Source: Clostridia bacterium (GTDB taxonomy: Bacteria; Bacillota; Clostridia; Oscillospirales; Acutalibacteraceae). Taken from it: DNA of 5,838 nt. The notes below the pieces were generated by a model. It was not told the origin of the DNA. It did no database searches and was given only the letters and a program-made list of their open reading frames with translations. Each line of letters starts with the position of its first letter. The first letter of the stretch is position 1. Shown piece by piece: positions 1-5,808 of this stretch. The position numbers were made by a program, and so were the translations under genes. The stretch covers positions 1 to 5,838 of the forward strand of contig CAAGHB010000074.1 in the NCBI GenBank assembly GCA_900769535.1. The letters run 5' to 3'.

Positions 1-53
1 CCGTTAATTGCTGCTGTTTCGTATGAATAATCGGGTGTAAAATTCTCTTTCAT
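1..53 (-). CDS. N-terminal fragment of a further gene, probable ribonuclease HII (rnhB)
   Basis: Only the first 17 codons are inside the window; the translation starts MKENFTPDYSYETAAIN and runs open off the left edge. The ATG at 53-51 shares one base with the lepB TGA stop (TGATG), which suggests translational coupling. A GGAG at 71-68 lies 14 nt upstream, too far for a good ribosome binding site, which fits coupling. The diagnostic RNase HII motif (GVDEAGRGPLAG-like) would start just beyond the edge and cannot be seen. The rnhB identity therefore rests on two weaker points: in Firmicutes rnhB commonly follows rbgA/ylqF and lepB, and the acidic, tyrosine-containing N-terminus is compatible with that family. 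RNase HII removes ribonucleotides and RNA primers from RNA:DNA hybrids. Another short housekeeping gene remains possible. That a real gene starts here is much more certain than its name. Confidence 0.45.
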   Translation of the reverse strand, partial: MKENFTPDYSYETAAIN

Positions 54-619
54 CACAGTAATTTAAACTCCGAAAACGGTGAAATTCGGCAAATTGCTTT
101 ACCAAGTATATATCGAACATCGACGTCTCCGATGCCTGATGAACGGCTATCAAGTGAATTAAGTCGATTATCTCCCAAAACAAAGACGCAGCCGTCCTTT
201 ACTACGTGTGGGAACTGGACGTCCTTTTTAAAAGTTTTTGCATAATCTCGGACGTATGTATCGGGAATTTCCACTCCGTCAACAGAAACGAGGCCCGAAT
301 CGTTAATATCCACCGTTTGTCCCTCGGTTGCGATGACGCGCTTTATAATTCGGTCGTGTTCCGAGCTTTCGTCCTCGTAAATGTTGGTGGCATTACGGGA
401 AATAACCACGATGTCGCCAACCTCGGGCGTATAATTAAAGCTGCATACAAGCACCTTGTCCCCTTCCATAAGGGTATTGGTCATTGATTCGCCTTTAATC
501 CCAACAATTTTGAATACAAAGGTAAACAAAAGTACAACGACAATAGCGGATACGACAATTGAGTCAATCCACTCAAATAACTCACCTGTAAATTTTCCTT
601 TTTTTGATTTGGTTGTCAC
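53..619 (-). CDS. lepB: Signal peptidase I
   Basis: Type I signal peptidase of 188 aa (S26 family), which cleaves signal peptides from exported proteins on the outer face of the cytoplasmic membrane. One N-terminal membrane segment (about residues 19-40) follows a short lysine-rich cytoplasmic tail. The catalytic serine is Ser45 in GESMTNTL, and the general-base lysine is Lys93 in DRIIKRVIATEG. The C-terminal signature GDNRLNSLDSR is at 149-159. The usual SMxPTL motif has Asn in place of Pro, a change I regard as tolerated in clostridial enzymes. The length is typical of the single-pass Gram-positive (SipS-like) type. Translation starts at GTG, with GAGG at 633-630 and a 10-nt spacer. The gene begins 16 bp after the rbgA stop, and its stop overlaps the next start. 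No promoter is visible between rbgA and lepB, so they are probably cotranscribed. Confidence 0.96.
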   Translation of the reverse strand: MTTKSKKGKFTGELFEWIDSIVVSAIVVVLLFTFVFKIVGIKGESMTNTLMEGDKVLVCSFNYTPEVGDIVVISRNATNIYEDESSEHDRIIKRVIATEGQTVDINDSGLVSVDGVEIPDTYVRDYAKTFKKDVQFPHVVKDGCVFVLGDNRLNSLDSRSSGIGDVDVRYILGKAICRISPFSEFKLL

Positions 620-635
620 GATAAAAAAACCTCAC

Positions 636-1499
636 TCATTTTTCGGGAAATTCTAATGAAATTCGACCGAACTTTGCCGCACGAAATTCATCAAGCAGCA
701 TTATTGCGGCTCTCTCTGTGTCAATTTCGCCTCTGCCCATAAGCATACCGCGTTTTCGTCCGATTTCGCCGAGTAAATCGTATGAATCGAGCCCATGTAC
801 ATCGGCGAGCTTGTATCTTTCACAAATGTTTTCCGAATAAAGCGGCATAAGCGTTTCTAAAAGGCGCATTGCTAACAGCTCGATATCTAATATATTATCT
901 CTTATTGCGCCTGTAAATGCAAGTCTTTCTCCGACAATTTTATCATCAAATTTAGGCCAAAGCACACCGGGTGTATCAAGCAGGTCGATGCCACCCTGAA
1001 CAGAGAACCACTGATTACCCCTCGTAACGCCCGGTCGGTCCTCGACCTTTGCCTTTGTTCCGCCGACAATTTTGTTAATAAACGAGGATTTGCCAACGTT
1101 TGGAATGCCGGCTACCATTACTCGAAGCGCCTTTCCGCCCATTCCTTTTTCTTTCAAAGCGGCAAGTCGTTCGCTGAGTAAATCCTTTACCGCAGGGACA
1201 AATTGTTTGAGTCCAGTGCCGCTTTTGCAATCGACTGCGATAGCTTTTATGCCCTTTTTCTCGAAATATTCGAGCCACTTTTTTGTCGCAATCGGGTCGG
1301 CCATATCACATTTGTTGAGTAAAATAAGTCGCGGTTTATTATTCGACATTTCGGAAAGGTCGGGATTTCGGCTCGACATAGGAACCCTGGCGTCAACTAT
1401 TTCGGCTACGGCATCGATCAGCTTAATGCTCTCCTTGATTTGACGCTTTGTTTTAGTCATGTGACCGGGAAACCACTGGATATCCTGAATTTCAGCCAT
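636..1499 (-). CDS. rbgA: Ribosome biogenesis GTPase RbgA (YlqF)
   Basis: A 287-aa circularly permuted GTPase that acts late in 50S subunit assembly. The G motifs appear in the permuted order typical of the family: G4 NKCD at 62-65, a G5-like CKSGTG at 91-96, G1/P-loop GIPNVGKS at 131-138, G2 around PGVTRG at 156-161, and G3 DTPG at 175-178. The N-terminal WFPGHMTKTKRQI (9-21) is a strong RbgA/YlqF marker, and a helical C-terminal domain (about 185-287) corresponds to the rRNA-binding ANTAR-like region. Length matches the family. The ATG start is preceded by AGGAG at 1512-1508 with an 8-nt spacer. The gene lies directly downstream of the rplS terminator with no room for a separate promoter, so its expression probably depends on readthrough or on a promoter hidden inside rplS. 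The L19-RbgA adjacency is common in Firmicutes and fits a shared role in the large subunit. Confidence 0.96.
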   Translation of the reverse strand: MAEIQDIQWFPGHMTKTKRQIKESIKLIDAVAEIVDARVPMSSRNPDLSEMSNNKPRLILLNKCDMADPIATKKWLEYFEKKGIKAIAVDCKSGTGLKQFVPAVKDLLSERLAALKEKGMGGKALRVMVAGIPNVGKSSFINKIVGGTKAKVEDRPGVTRGNQWFSVQGGIDLLDTPGVLWPKFDDKIVGERLAFTGAIRDNILDIELLAMRLLETLMPLYSENICERYKLADVHGLDSYDLLGEIGRKRGMLMGRGEIDTERAAIMLLDEFRAAKFGRISLEFPEK

Positions 1500-1518
1500 A
1501 AAATCATCTCCTTACCAA

Positions 1519-1551
1519 AAATAACAAAAAAGGGACAGACACTGTCCCTTT
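1519..1551 (-). terminator. Rho-independent terminator after rplS
   Basis: On the minus strand the stem GGGACAG (1548-1542) and CTGTCCC (1538-1532) closes a 3-nt loop. Three A-T pairs extend it to 10 bp. The stem runs into six T residues, then G, TTA and five more Ts. It lies 14 nt after the rplS stop and about 10 nt before the rbgA ribosome binding site, so it separates abundant L19 message from the downstream GTPase and peptidase genes. The T-rich tail points in the minus direction only. Confidence 0.93.
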
Positions 1552-1564
1552 CTCATTTGTTCTT

Positions 1565-1906
1565 TTAGATTTTTTCCTTAACCTTTGCTGCTTTACCAAC
1601 TCTGTCACGGAGGTAGTAGAGCTTGGAACGGCGAACCTTACCTCTACGGATAACCTTGATATCGGTAACGTTCGGTGAGTGAATCGGGAATACTCTTTCT
1701 ACGCCGACACCGTAAGCGATACGGCGAACAGTAAATGTTTCGGCGATTCCGCTATTATTCTTTGCAATAACGGTACCTTCGAAGGCCTGGATTCTTTCCT
1801 TTTCACCTTCGCGAATCTTAACACCGATACGAATAACGTCACCGATGTTAAACTTCGGCTTTTCCTCCTTAAGCATAGGAGCAACTAATTCTTTCAATGC
1901 GTCCAT
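1565..1906 (-). CDS. rplS: 50S ribosomal protein L19
   Basis: Ribosomal protein bL19, 113 aa, a component of the large subunit near the subunit interface. Family hallmarks are continuous: an N-terminal helix (1-15), GDVIRIGVKIREGEKERIQ (22-40), FEGTVIAK (42-49), TFTVRRIAYGVGVERVFPIH (57-76), and the C-terminal basic stretch RRGKVRRSKLYYLRDRVGKA (86-105). Length is normal. The ATG start has a strong AGGAGG at 1920-1915 with an 8-nt spacer. The gene has its own promoter and a long leader upstream and a strong terminator downstream, so it can be a single-gene transcript. In many Firmicutes rplS follows rpsP-rimM-trmD; here the upstream neighbour is DUF2344 instead, so L19 is separated from those partners. 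Confidence 0.98.
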   Translation of the reverse strand: MDALKELVAPMLKEEKPKFNIGDVIRIGVKIREGEKERIQAFEGTVIAKNNSGIAETFTVRRIAYGVGVERVFPIHSPNVTDIKVIRRGKVRRSKLYYLRDRVGKAAKVKEKI

Positions 1907-2040
1907 TTTAAAATCCTCCTTTTAATTTATCAGATATTCATGCACCCGAAATGGACACAGAGGACTATCCGCTTCAATGTCGTTTTAAATAATAAGACGG
2001 CAATGACCACCGCCGAAAAGGATCGGCGTTTATCACATGC
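1907..2040 (-). promoter_or_regulatory. Structured 5' leader of rplS, candidate L19 autoregulatory leader
   Basis: About 134 nt lie between the predicted transcription start and the rplS ATG, with no gene. A 6-bp hairpin, CGCCGA (2028-2023) with TCGGCG (2016-2011) and a 6-nt loop, is near the 5' end. Two CU-rich segments can pair with the Shine-Dalgarno region: AGTCCTCT at 1966-1959 with GGAGGATT at 1919-1912 (8 pairs, two of them G-U), and TCCTTTT at 2022-2016, overlapping the loop, with AAAAGGA at 1923-1917. Established knowledge: Rfam describes an L19 leader family upstream of rplS in Firmicutes, where the ribosomal protein is thought to repress its own synthesis. I cannot test whether this leader matches that family. 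Pairings of this length can also arise by chance. Confidence 0.4.
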
Positions 2041-2046
2041 CCGAAT

Positions 2047-2075
2047 ATAATACCACAACGAAACTCAAAATGCAA
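2047..2075 (-). promoter_or_regulatory. Sigma-A-type promoter of rplS
   Basis: On the minus strand the -10 is TATTAT (2052-2047; 5 of 6 to consensus) preceded by TGG, giving an extended -10. A weak -35, TTGCAT (2075-2070), is placed at exactly 17 nt. Transcription would start near 2040. The -35 lies about 15 nt beyond the DUF2344 stop, and no terminator hairpin separates the two, so readthrough from the upstream unit may add to rplS expression. Confidence 0.7.
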
Positions 2076-2089
2076 GTGTTTTTTTAATA

Positions 2090-2722
2090 TTATGCAAATA
2101 TGTTCATTTCGCTGTCGTAAATGGCTCGTCTGACCACTCTTTTTATTGATAAATCATCACTAAACGCGGCTAAAACGAGATTCGGATTGATATTTTCCTG
2201 CGTTCCTGCCGGAAGGGTTATGAGCAAAGCTGTGTCACCGTTTTCCTCCGATACGGAAAATTTAACTATCTTTTCTTTTAAATCGATTTGCTTTATACCG
2301 CCTTTTTTAGTCGTCTTTTGGACAGTAATTTGCGGCTGCGAAAGAAAGTCATTCAGCGCATTTTTGCATTCGCCCTTTATTACAATATAAAAGTCGGCAT
2401 AGGCAATTTCACTGAATTTCTTTATCGGGTCGCAAACCGCGGTAATTTCCATTCCGTCGGGAGCTACGGCAGAAAGCCGTTTCATAATTTCATCATTTGT
2501 CATATCGTCATTGATTCGCATATCGACGGCTTCACTTTCACTCTCGAATCCAAGTGAAAGCGGCAATGCGAAATTGACGTAAGGGTGCTGATGAAACCCT
2601 TCTGTAAACCAAACGTCAATCTTTCCCCTGCGAATCATACGAAGCATAACTCGGTTAATGTCGAGATGGGAAATGTACTTTAACTTGCCGGTTTTATTAT
2701 AATAAATTCTTACAGGCCTCAC
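2090..2722 (-). CDS. DUF2344 family protein (TIGR03936 type), radical SAM partner
   Basis: A 210-aa protein of the DUF2344/TIGR03936 family, of unestablished biochemical function. It is recognised by the N-terminal KLKYISHLDINRVMLRMIRR (13-32), the FTEGFHQHPYVNFALPLSLG segment (39-58) followed by ESESEAVD (60-67), and the later KKGGIKQIDLKE (139-150). The family usually sits directly after, or is fused to, a TIGR03960-type radical SAM protein, as here. The GTG start lies inside the upstream gene with a 26-bp overlap. It is supported by GGGGAGGG (2738-2731) with an 8-nt spacer, whereas the nearby ATG hits a stop after two codons. No membrane segment or signal peptide is present, so it is cytoplasmic. 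A role in RNA or ribosome modification with its radical SAM partner is often suspected from gene neighbourhood but is inference. The gene ends 15 nt before the rplS promoter. Confidence 0.9.
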   Translation of the reverse strand: MRPVRIYYNKTGKLKYISHLDINRVMLRMIRRGKIDVWFTEGFHQHPYVNFALPLSLGFESESEAVDMRINDDMTNDEIMKRLSAVAPDGMEITAVCDPIKKFSEIAYADFYIVIKGECKNALNDFLSQPQITVQKTTKKGGIKQIDLKEKIVKFSVSEENGDTALLITLPAGTQENINPNLVLAAFSDDLSIKRVVRRAIYDSEMNIFA

Positions 2723-4544
2723 GGCATATTCCCTCCCCGAATTTAGTTACACCGCAACCTGCACATTTTTGGCGGCAGTTGGGTGTAGTGATACTTTCAT
2801 GCGCAAGCTTGTCCTGGTTGATAAGGAACTTTTTACTTACGCCGATGTCGATATGGTCCCACGGCAGAATTTCGTTGTATTCACGCTTTCTGTTGGCGTA
2901 AAAGGCAGGGTCAAGTCCACATTCATCAAATGCTTCGAGCCACTTTTCGTAATTGAAATATTCATCCCAGCCGTCGAATTTACATCCCTTTTCCCACGCC
3001 TTGTAAACCACGTCGCAAAGACGGCGGTCACCTCTTGCAAGTACCGCTTCGATAAGCGAAGTTCCGGAATTATGTAAACTAACCGAAATCTTTCTCGTTT
3101 TGATACAGTCGCGAAGATGCTTCTGTTTTGCCTCAATGGTGGCAAAATCGTCCTGCGCTTCAAACTGAAATGGTGTAAACGGCTTTGGAATAAACGTAGC
3201 ACAGGAAACCGAAACCGAAACGCCCTTTCCCTTCGGCCGATTTTCAAGCGAATAATAGAGGTCAACCACCTTTTGAGCGAGATTTGCAATACCTTCGATA
3301 TCCTCCATCGTTTCGGTCGGCAATCCCATCATAAAGTACAGCTTGACCGAGGTATATCCGCCCTCAAATGCCACTCGGCAGGTGTCCATAACGTCCTTTT
3401 CGGTGACGTTTTTGTTTATGGCATCGCGAAGGCGCTGTGTACCTGCCTCGGGCGCAAAGGTAAGCCCCGATTTACGAACAGATGCCACCTTTTGAAGCAG
3501 CTCGTCCGAGAAATTATCAATTCTGAGTGAAGGTAATTGCAATCCGATTTTTTCCTTTTCCGTCCAAGGAAGCATACAGCCGAGCAGCTCATTTATCTGT
3601 GAATAATCAGACGTTGAAAGGGACAAAAGCGAAAGCTCGTCATAGCCCGTGTTTTCGCAAAGCTGCTTTGCCTGAGCATTGGCAACCGACGCAGACTTTT
3701 CGCGAATGGGTCGGTAAATGTAACCCGCCTGACAGAAGCGACAACCTCGGATACAGCCGCGGTAAATTTCGCAAACAGCACGGTCGTGAACAATATCAAG
3801 ATACGGCACGACAAAATTATCCGGATAGTGACAATTATCCAAATCCTTTATAATTCGCTTTGTGATTTTTTCGGGTGCATTTTCTTTTTCGTGAAATGCC
3901 TTTAACGTACCGTCATCATTATATTCAGCTTCATAAAAGGCAGGAACGTACACGCCTTCGAGCTTGGCGGCTTCGCGTAAAAAGGTCATTTTATCCGAGC
4001 CGAGCTTTTTATGCTTTCGGTACAGCTCCATTATTTCGAGGGTAAGCTCCTCGCCCTCGCCAATCGAAAATATATCAATAAAATCGGCGAGCGGTTCGGG
4101 ATTGCAGGTACAGGGACCTCCCGCAATAACAATCGGAGACAAATCCTTTCGGTCGCTTGAACGCAGAGGGATTCCGCCGAGGTCAAGACAATTAAGAATA
4201 TTCGTATAGCACATCTCGTAAGGGATTGTGAAGCCGATAATATCAAAATCAGTGAGCTTATCTCCGCTTTCAAGCGCAAATAACGGAATATTGTTTTTGC
4301 GCATCTGAGTTTCCATATCTTCCCAAGGGGCAAATACCCTTTCGCACCATGCCCAATCGGGTGTATTCGCAACCGAGTATAATATTTTCATTCCGAGATG
4401 GGACATTCCCACCTCGTAGCTATCGGCAAAGCAAAAAGCAAATCTTACGTCAATATTATTTTTATCCTTTATAATAGCCCCCTGCTCGCCGCCTATATAT
4501 CGCGCAGGTTTTTGAACCTTTAATAGAATATCTGAAAGTTCCAT
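2697..4544 (-). CDS. B12-binding-domain-like radical SAM protein, TIGR03960 family
   Basis: A 615-aa radical SAM enzyme of unknown substrate. The N-terminal third (about 30-170) is a Rossmann-like domain resembling B12-binding domains: the IVIAGGPCTCNPEPLADF stretch (138-155) and GEGEE (162-166) are typical, but the DxHxxG cobalt-ligand motif is absent. The radical SAM core follows, with the 4Fe-4S motif C264-x3-C268-x2-C271 in RGCIRGCRFCQAGYIYRP and a conserved LTFAPEAGTQRLR (361-373). The C-terminus carries more cysteines, C590-x3-C594-x2-C597 and C607-x3-C611, which could bind a further metal centre. The MELSDILLKVQKPARYIGGE start fits the family, and the ATG has AGGAAGG upstream (4558-4552). 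Its own promoter precedes it, and it overlaps the DUF2344 gene by 26 bp. In many Clostridia this pair lies near rng, rplU and rpmA; here it precedes rplS. Family assignment is firm; the reaction is unknown. Confidence 0.93.
   Translation of the reverse strand: MELSDILLKVQKPARYIGGEQGAIIKDKNNIDVRFAFCFADSYEVGMSHLGMKILYSVANTPDWAWCERVFAPWEDMETQMRKNNIPLFALESGDKLTDFDIIGFTIPYEMCYTNILNCLDLGGIPLRSSDRKDLSPIVIAGGPCTCNPEPLADFIDIFSIGEGEELTLEIMELYRKHKKLGSDKMTFLREAAKLEGVYVPAFYEAEYNDDGTLKAFHEKENAPEKITKRIIKDLDNCHYPDNFVVPYLDIVHDRAVCEIYRGCIRGCRFCQAGYIYRPIREKSASVANAQAKQLCENTGYDELSLLSLSTSDYSQINELLGCMLPWTEKEKIGLQLPSLRIDNFSDELLQKVASVRKSGLTFAPEAGTQRLRDAINKNVTEKDVMDTCRVAFEGGYTSVKLYFMMGLPTETMEDIEGIANLAQKVVDLYYSLENRPKGKGVSVSVSCATFIPKPFTPFQFEAQDDFATIEAKQKHLRDCIKTRKISVSLHNSGTSLIEAVLARGDRRLCDVVYKAWEKGCKFDGWDEYFNYEKWLEAFDECGLDPAFYANRKREYNEILPWDHIDIGVSKKFLINQDKLAHESITTPNCRQKCAGCGVTKFGEGICREACKNLL
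2731..2738 (-). promoter_or_regulatory. Ribosome binding site of the DUF2344 gene, inside the radical SAM gene
   Basis: GGGGAGGG on the minus strand lies 8 nt before the GTG at 2722 and falls within the codons for the radical SAM C-terminus (GEGICREAC). It fixes the DUF2344 start as GTG and gives the 26-bp overlap. It suggests that DUF2344 is translated by its own initiation, possibly coupled to the end of the upstream gene. Confidence 0.75.
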
Positions 4545-4575
4545 TTTTTTACCTTCCTAAAAAGTTAATGTTTCA

Positions 4576-4604
4576 ATTATACCAAACATACGGCTTTTTT
4601 TCAA
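4576..4604 (-). promoter_or_regulatory. Strong sigma-A-type promoter of the radical SAM/DUF2344 unit
   Basis: On the minus strand: -35 TTGAAA (4604-4599), a 17-nt spacer, and a perfect -10 TATAAT (4581-4576) preceded by TGG (extended -10). Transcription would start near 4569, giving a leader of about 25 nt that contains the AGGAAGG ribosome binding site. The -35 starts two bases after the M50 gene stop, and no terminator hairpin is visible between them. The unit can therefore be transcribed independently of, or in addition to, the upstream protease pair. Confidence 0.85.
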
Positions 4605-4606
4605 CA

Positions 4607-5197
4607 TCATCTATGCTTAATAATAACATAAATCATCAAATAAACCGATGTAATAAGCAATGTCGGGTTATGGTTCGGCATTAAAAATATATAAACGCCA
4701 AGCGCAATTAGCAATAAAATCAAAATTACATCAATCACACGGCTGATGATTTTGCACCTTTTTTCAGCCATATAGCAAGACATAATGCAATATAAAATTT
4801 CGCCGCCATCAAATTGCGACAGCGGCAAAAGATTAAACACACCGATAACAAAATTCGATGCGCTCATTATTCCGAAAAAGGTGATATACGATAAAGGTAA
4901 AAGCAATAAACCGAGCAAAATGTTTATAATCGGTCCTGCCGCCGCAACTAAAAGCTGAGCCCAATATCCGCAATAAAGCCGAGACTCGACAATTTCGATT
5001 CCGCAAAGACGGAAATTAACCCTCCTGGGAGGCATTTTTAAAATAAAAAGCATAGCGAGATGTCCCAACTCGTGAAAAAAGACGGACAAAAGCGATGCTA
5101 AAATCACACCCGTCCTGTCACAGCAGAGCAGTAATGCCATTAACAAAGCAAACGGAAATGAAATATTAAATTCGCTGCCAAACGCCTTAATTATCAT
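4607..5197 (-). CDS. M50 (site-2 protease) family membrane metalloprotease, SpoIVFB-like
   Basis: A 196-aa polytopic zinc protease that would cut substrates within the membrane. The active-site HELGH is at 42-46 in a membrane helix, and the second zinc-ligand motif NLLPLSQFDGGE is at 122-133 (Asp130). The conserved AGPIIN is at 87-92. Hydrophobic segments lie near 12-26, 30-53, 79-100, 104-124, 154-172 and 179-193, giving the six-helix core. It ends right after the last helix (IIKHR), so it lacks the C-terminal CBS domain of Bacillus SpoIVFB (about 288 aa). Placement after an M23/LytM-domain gene with a 4-bp ATGA overlap matches the spoIVFA-spoIVFB arrangement, in which SpoIVFB releases sigma-K in the mother cell. 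There is no clear ribosome binding site, consistent with coupling to the upstream gene. It could instead be a general site-2 protease in a non-sporulating relative, so no gene symbol is given. Confidence 0.88.
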   Translation of the reverse strand: MIIKAFGSEFNISFPFALLMALLLCCDRTGVILASLLSVFFHELGHLAMLFILKMPPRRVNFRLCGIEIVESRLYCGYWAQLLVAAAGPIINILLGLLLLPLSYITFFGIMSASNFVIGVFNLLPLSQFDGGEILYCIMSCYMAEKRCKIISRVIDVILILLLIALGVYIFLMPNHNPTLLITSVYLMIYVIIKHR

Positions 5198-5808
5198 GCC
5201 GTATGTATATCCGACAGTAAATTCAGCGGATTTATTCGCTCGTTATTTACCCTGACCTCGAAATGCAAATGCGGTCCTGTTGATGCGCCTGTGCTTCCGA
5301 CGAGGGCAATTACGTCACCCTGTTTCACCGTGTCTCCTACGCTGACAAGGCGCTCGGAACAATGGGCGTAAAGGGTGCAAAGTCCGTCGCCGTGGTCAAT
5401 CATAACATAGTGGCCGTAATCCGATGCATAATCCGAACGAACCACCTTACCGCCGAGAACCGAATAGATGTTTTCGCCGCTATTTGCTCCGAAATCAACT
5501 CCGCTATGTAAACGGTAAACTCCCGAAACGGGATTAACGCGATAGCCGTATTCGCTCGTTACGCGGTATTTCGACAACGGCATAATCATATTCAGCTTTG
5601 CCATTTTTACGCTCGAAAGGGTTTGAACCTCCTTGAAGTCAATTATTGAATCGGCCCCGTCATCCTCACTTAAAAGTTCGTATTCAAGGGTTTTATTCTC
5701 ATCGGCTTCGGTATCTTTTTCCGGCTTGTTTTTATCCTCATCATTTGGCGCAGATACAACGGTAGAAAGCTGATTTAACACCTCTTTTACCGATGTTTTA
5801 TCCTCAAA
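5194..5808 (-). CDS. M23/LytM-domain peptidase, SpoIVFA-like, 5'-truncated
   Basis: C-terminal portion of a LytM (M23) domain protein. The frame is open from 5808 to the TGA at 5194 with no convincing start: a GTG at 5781 exists, but the frame continues upstream (FEDKTSVKEV) until genomic DNA ends at the adapter. Counting from that GTG, residues 12-50 are an acidic, lysine-rich linker and 65-195 the LytM domain. The zinc ligands are complete, H92 and D96 in HSGVD and H173 in HLHF, and the catalytic histidines H140 (YAH) and H171 are present, so the domain could be an active endopeptidase or bind peptidoglycan. The N-terminal membrane segment expected for an envelope protein must lie beyond the window. 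The 4-bp overlap with an M50 protease suggests a SpoIVFA-like partner or anchor. SpoIIQ-like or general LytM hydrolases are alternatives. Confidence 0.85.
   Translation of the reverse strand, partial: FEDKTSVKEVLNQLSTVVSAPNDEDKNKPEKDTEADENKTLEYELLSEDDGADSIIDFKEVQTLSSVKMAKLNMIMPLSKYRVTSEYGYRVNPVSGVYRLHSGVDFGANSGENIYSVLGGKVVRSDYASDYGHYVMIDHGDGLCTLYAHCSERLVSVGDTVKQGDVIALVGSTGASTGPHLHFEVRVNNERINPLNLLSDIHTA

Noticed and set aside
1931..1942. Tiny open frame ATG-AAT-ATC-TGA just upstream of the rplS ribosome binding site
   Set aside because: It has only three codons and no Shine-Dalgarno sequence of its own, so a regulatory leader peptide cannot be supported.
2069..2093. Possible terminator after the DUF2344 stop, suggested by a run of seven A residues on the minus strand
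   Set aside because: There is no stem-loop before it and the run is A, not T, in the direction of transcription.
2837..3289. Minus-strand frame of 150 codons inside the radical SAM gene
   Set aside because: It is an alternative frame of a gene whose own frame carries clear family motifs, and its arginine- and serine-rich composition is typical of a shadow frame.
3117..3530. Plus-strand open frame of 137 codons, and similar plus-strand frames at 1072-1443, 2769-3077 and 3527-3853
   Set aside because: They lie wholly opposite strongly supported minus-strand genes, show no recognisable domain or family motif, and are rich in basic and cysteine residues as expected of antisense shadows.
5640..5750. 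Acidic, lysine-rich low-complexity stretch of the M23 protein as a possible repeat
   Set aside because: It is compositionally biased but has no repeating unit; it is best read as a flexible linker before the LytM domain.
1..5808. Search by eye for mobile elements, CRISPR arrays, toxin-antitoxin or defence genes
   Set aside because: Nearly all sequence is filled by recognised housekeeping genes in one orientation, and no direct or inverted repeats of note were seen other than the terminator and leader hairpins.
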